DNA of 15,076 nucleotides, taken from the NCBI GenBank assembly GCA_900554315.1, contig USGP01000024.1, positions 1 through 15,076 on the forward strand. Reading direction: 5' to 3'. The translations under genes were made by a program, and so were the position numbers. Origin of the DNA: an uncultured Mycoplasmatota bacterium (GTDB lineage Bacteria > Bacillota_I > Bacilli_A > RF39 > UBA660). The notes below the pieces were generated by a model. It was not told the origin of the DNA. It saw only the letters and a list, made by a program, of their open reading frames with translations, and ran no database searches. Numbering within the stretch: position 1 is the stretch's first letter; each line of letters opens with the position of its first letter. Shown piece after piece: positions 14,559-15,076 of this stretch.

Positions 14559-14774
14559 ATGAAAAAAGGAATTCATCCAGAAGTAAAAGACTGTACAGTA
14601 ACATGTGCATGTGGAGAAACTTTTACTTGCAAATCAACAAAATCTGAAATCAATGTTGAAGTATGTTCAAAATGTCATCCATTCTACACAGGTGAACAAA
14701 AATTTGTTCAAGCTGCAGGTAGAATTGATAGATTCAACAAACGTGCTGCACAAGCTAAGAATCAAACTAAATAA
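14559..14774 (+). CDS. rpmE: 50S ribosomal protein L31 (bL31, zinc-binding form)
   Basis: bL31 bridges the large and small ribosomal subunits. It has 71 residues. MKKGIHPEVKDCTVTCACGETF (from residue 1) and VCSKCHPFYTGEQKFVQAAGRIDRFNKR (from about 35) are the family signatures. The Cys residues in CACG and CSKC make this the zinc-containing C+ form (RpmE) and not the zinc-free YtiA/RpmE2 type. It is transcribed alone between its own promoter and terminator. In B. subtilis rpmE follows rho in the same chromosomal neighbourhood. Confidence 0.96.
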   Translation: MKKGIHPEVKDCTVTCACGETFTCKSTKSEINVEVCSKCHPFYTGEQKFVQAAGRIDRFNKRAAQAKNQTK

Positions 14775-14779
14775 CAAAG

Positions 14780-14805
14780 AAGCCTACTGTAAAGTAGGTT
14801 TTTTT
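14780..14805 (+). terminator. Intrinsic terminator of rpmE
   Basis: cctact (14783-14788) pairs with agtagg (14793-14798) around gtaa and is followed by seven T. A/T pairs extend the outer stem. Confidence 0.9.
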
Positions 14806-14904
14806 ATATTTAAAAAATAAATAGCAAGAAGTTATAAAACTAGTTTATGTTAGTTTTGGTTAACAACATATTTATGTTATTTTATATATTTTTTTCAAAT
14901 AGTA

Positions 14905-14913
14905 TGGTATAAT
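14905..14913 (+). promoter_or_regulatory. Extended -10 promoter of the ABC-F gene
   Basis: TGgTATAAT at 14905-14913, 20 bases before the ATG at 14934. The -35 position (about 14885-14890) is only AT-rich. The stretch 14806-14900 holds no other feature I can support. Confidence 0.6.
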
Positions 14914-14933
14914 TATTGAAAATAGGTGATAAT

Positions 14934-15076
14934 ATGTTAGTAACATTGAATGAAGTAACAGTTAGTTATACTGATAAAAAAATATTAGATAATGTCAGTT
15001 TCTCTATTAATGATAATGATAAAATAGGAATTGTTGGAATTAATGGAACTGGTAAATCAACTTTATTAAAAACTAT
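14934..15076 (+). CDS. ABC-F family ATPase, N-terminal fragment (partial)
   Basis: The frame is open from the ATG at 14934 to the window end, giving 47 residues. It reads MLVTLNEVTVSYTDKKILDN, then a Walker A motif GINGTGKST (35-43). An N-terminal ATP-binding domain starting at residue 1, without membrane segments, with the NVSFSI..NDKIGIVGINGTGKSTLLK pattern, fits the soluble ABC-F group of ribosome-associated ATPases (Uup/EttA/antibiotic-resistance types). An ordinary ABC transporter ATPase cannot be excluded from this fragment. aggtgat serves as ribosome binding site. Confidence 0.75.
   Translation, partial: MLVTLNEVTVSYTDKKILDNVSFSINDNDKIGIVGINGTGKSTLLKT

Noticed and set aside
14605..14820. 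Open frame overlapping rpmE in another phase
   Set aside because: It is out of phase with a clear bL31 gene, has no ribosome binding site, and runs through the terminator hairpin.

Overview
This window is a stretch of AT-rich, densely packed bacterial chromosome from a low-GC Gram-positive organism. The gene order DUF1934 – argS – rpoE – prfA – prmC – spoIIR – mntP – fba – murA – rpmE is a condensed version of the ywiB-argS-rpoE…fbaA-murAB-rho-rpmE…prfA-prmC-spoIIR-mntP neighbourhood of Bacillus subtilis. RNA polymerase delta (rpoE) and SpoIIR point to Bacilli/Erysipelotrichia-like Firmicutes, and spoIIR implies an endospore-forming lineage or a recent descendant of one. The strong AT bias and the Mollicutes-like release factor sequence suggest an uncultured gut-type Bacilli relative. 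That placement is inference, and no species can be named.

Left part, bases 1-5601, mostly minus strand. The 3' end of a plus-strand gene faces pta (phosphate acetyltransferase) across a shared bidirectional terminator. Behind pta lie a lemA-like membrane protein gene, then a 613-residue protein that resembles the HopA1 effector family in its N-terminal half. That protein ends in a Lys/Ser/Glu-rich linker and two copies of a 45-50 residue tail unit containing KEPSRYQGRM. Next is a class A penicillin-binding protein. The truncated gene at base 1 ends in the same KEPSRYQGRM tail, so two separate genes share it. At DNA level these tails form a perfect 43-bp inverted repeat flanking pta-lemA. This accessory-looking region is the most unusual part of the window.

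Right part, bases 5699-15076, all plus strand. It is a core housekeeping block: a DUF1934 protein and arginyl-tRNA synthetase (abutting genes); RNA polymerase delta alone between two promoters and a terminator; release factor 1 with its methyltransferase PrmC (1-base overlap); the sporulation signal SpoIIR; the Mn exporter MntP; class II fructose-bisphosphate aldolase; MurA; a membrane-anchored SGNH-fold protein that has lost its catalytic residues; ribosomal protein bL31; and the start of an ABC-F ATPase.

Regulatory layout: at least six intrinsic terminators are visible, and most have the stop codon of the gene they terminate inside the hairpin. Several promoters carry an extended -10 (TGnTATAAT). 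No rho gene lies between murA and rpmE, where B. subtilis has it. A cluster of DnaA-box-like 9-mers runs from the 3' end of prfA through prmC into spoIIR. No rRNA, tRNA, CRISPR array, insertion sequence or recognisable riboswitch was seen, and no gene-free stretch exceeds 300 bases.
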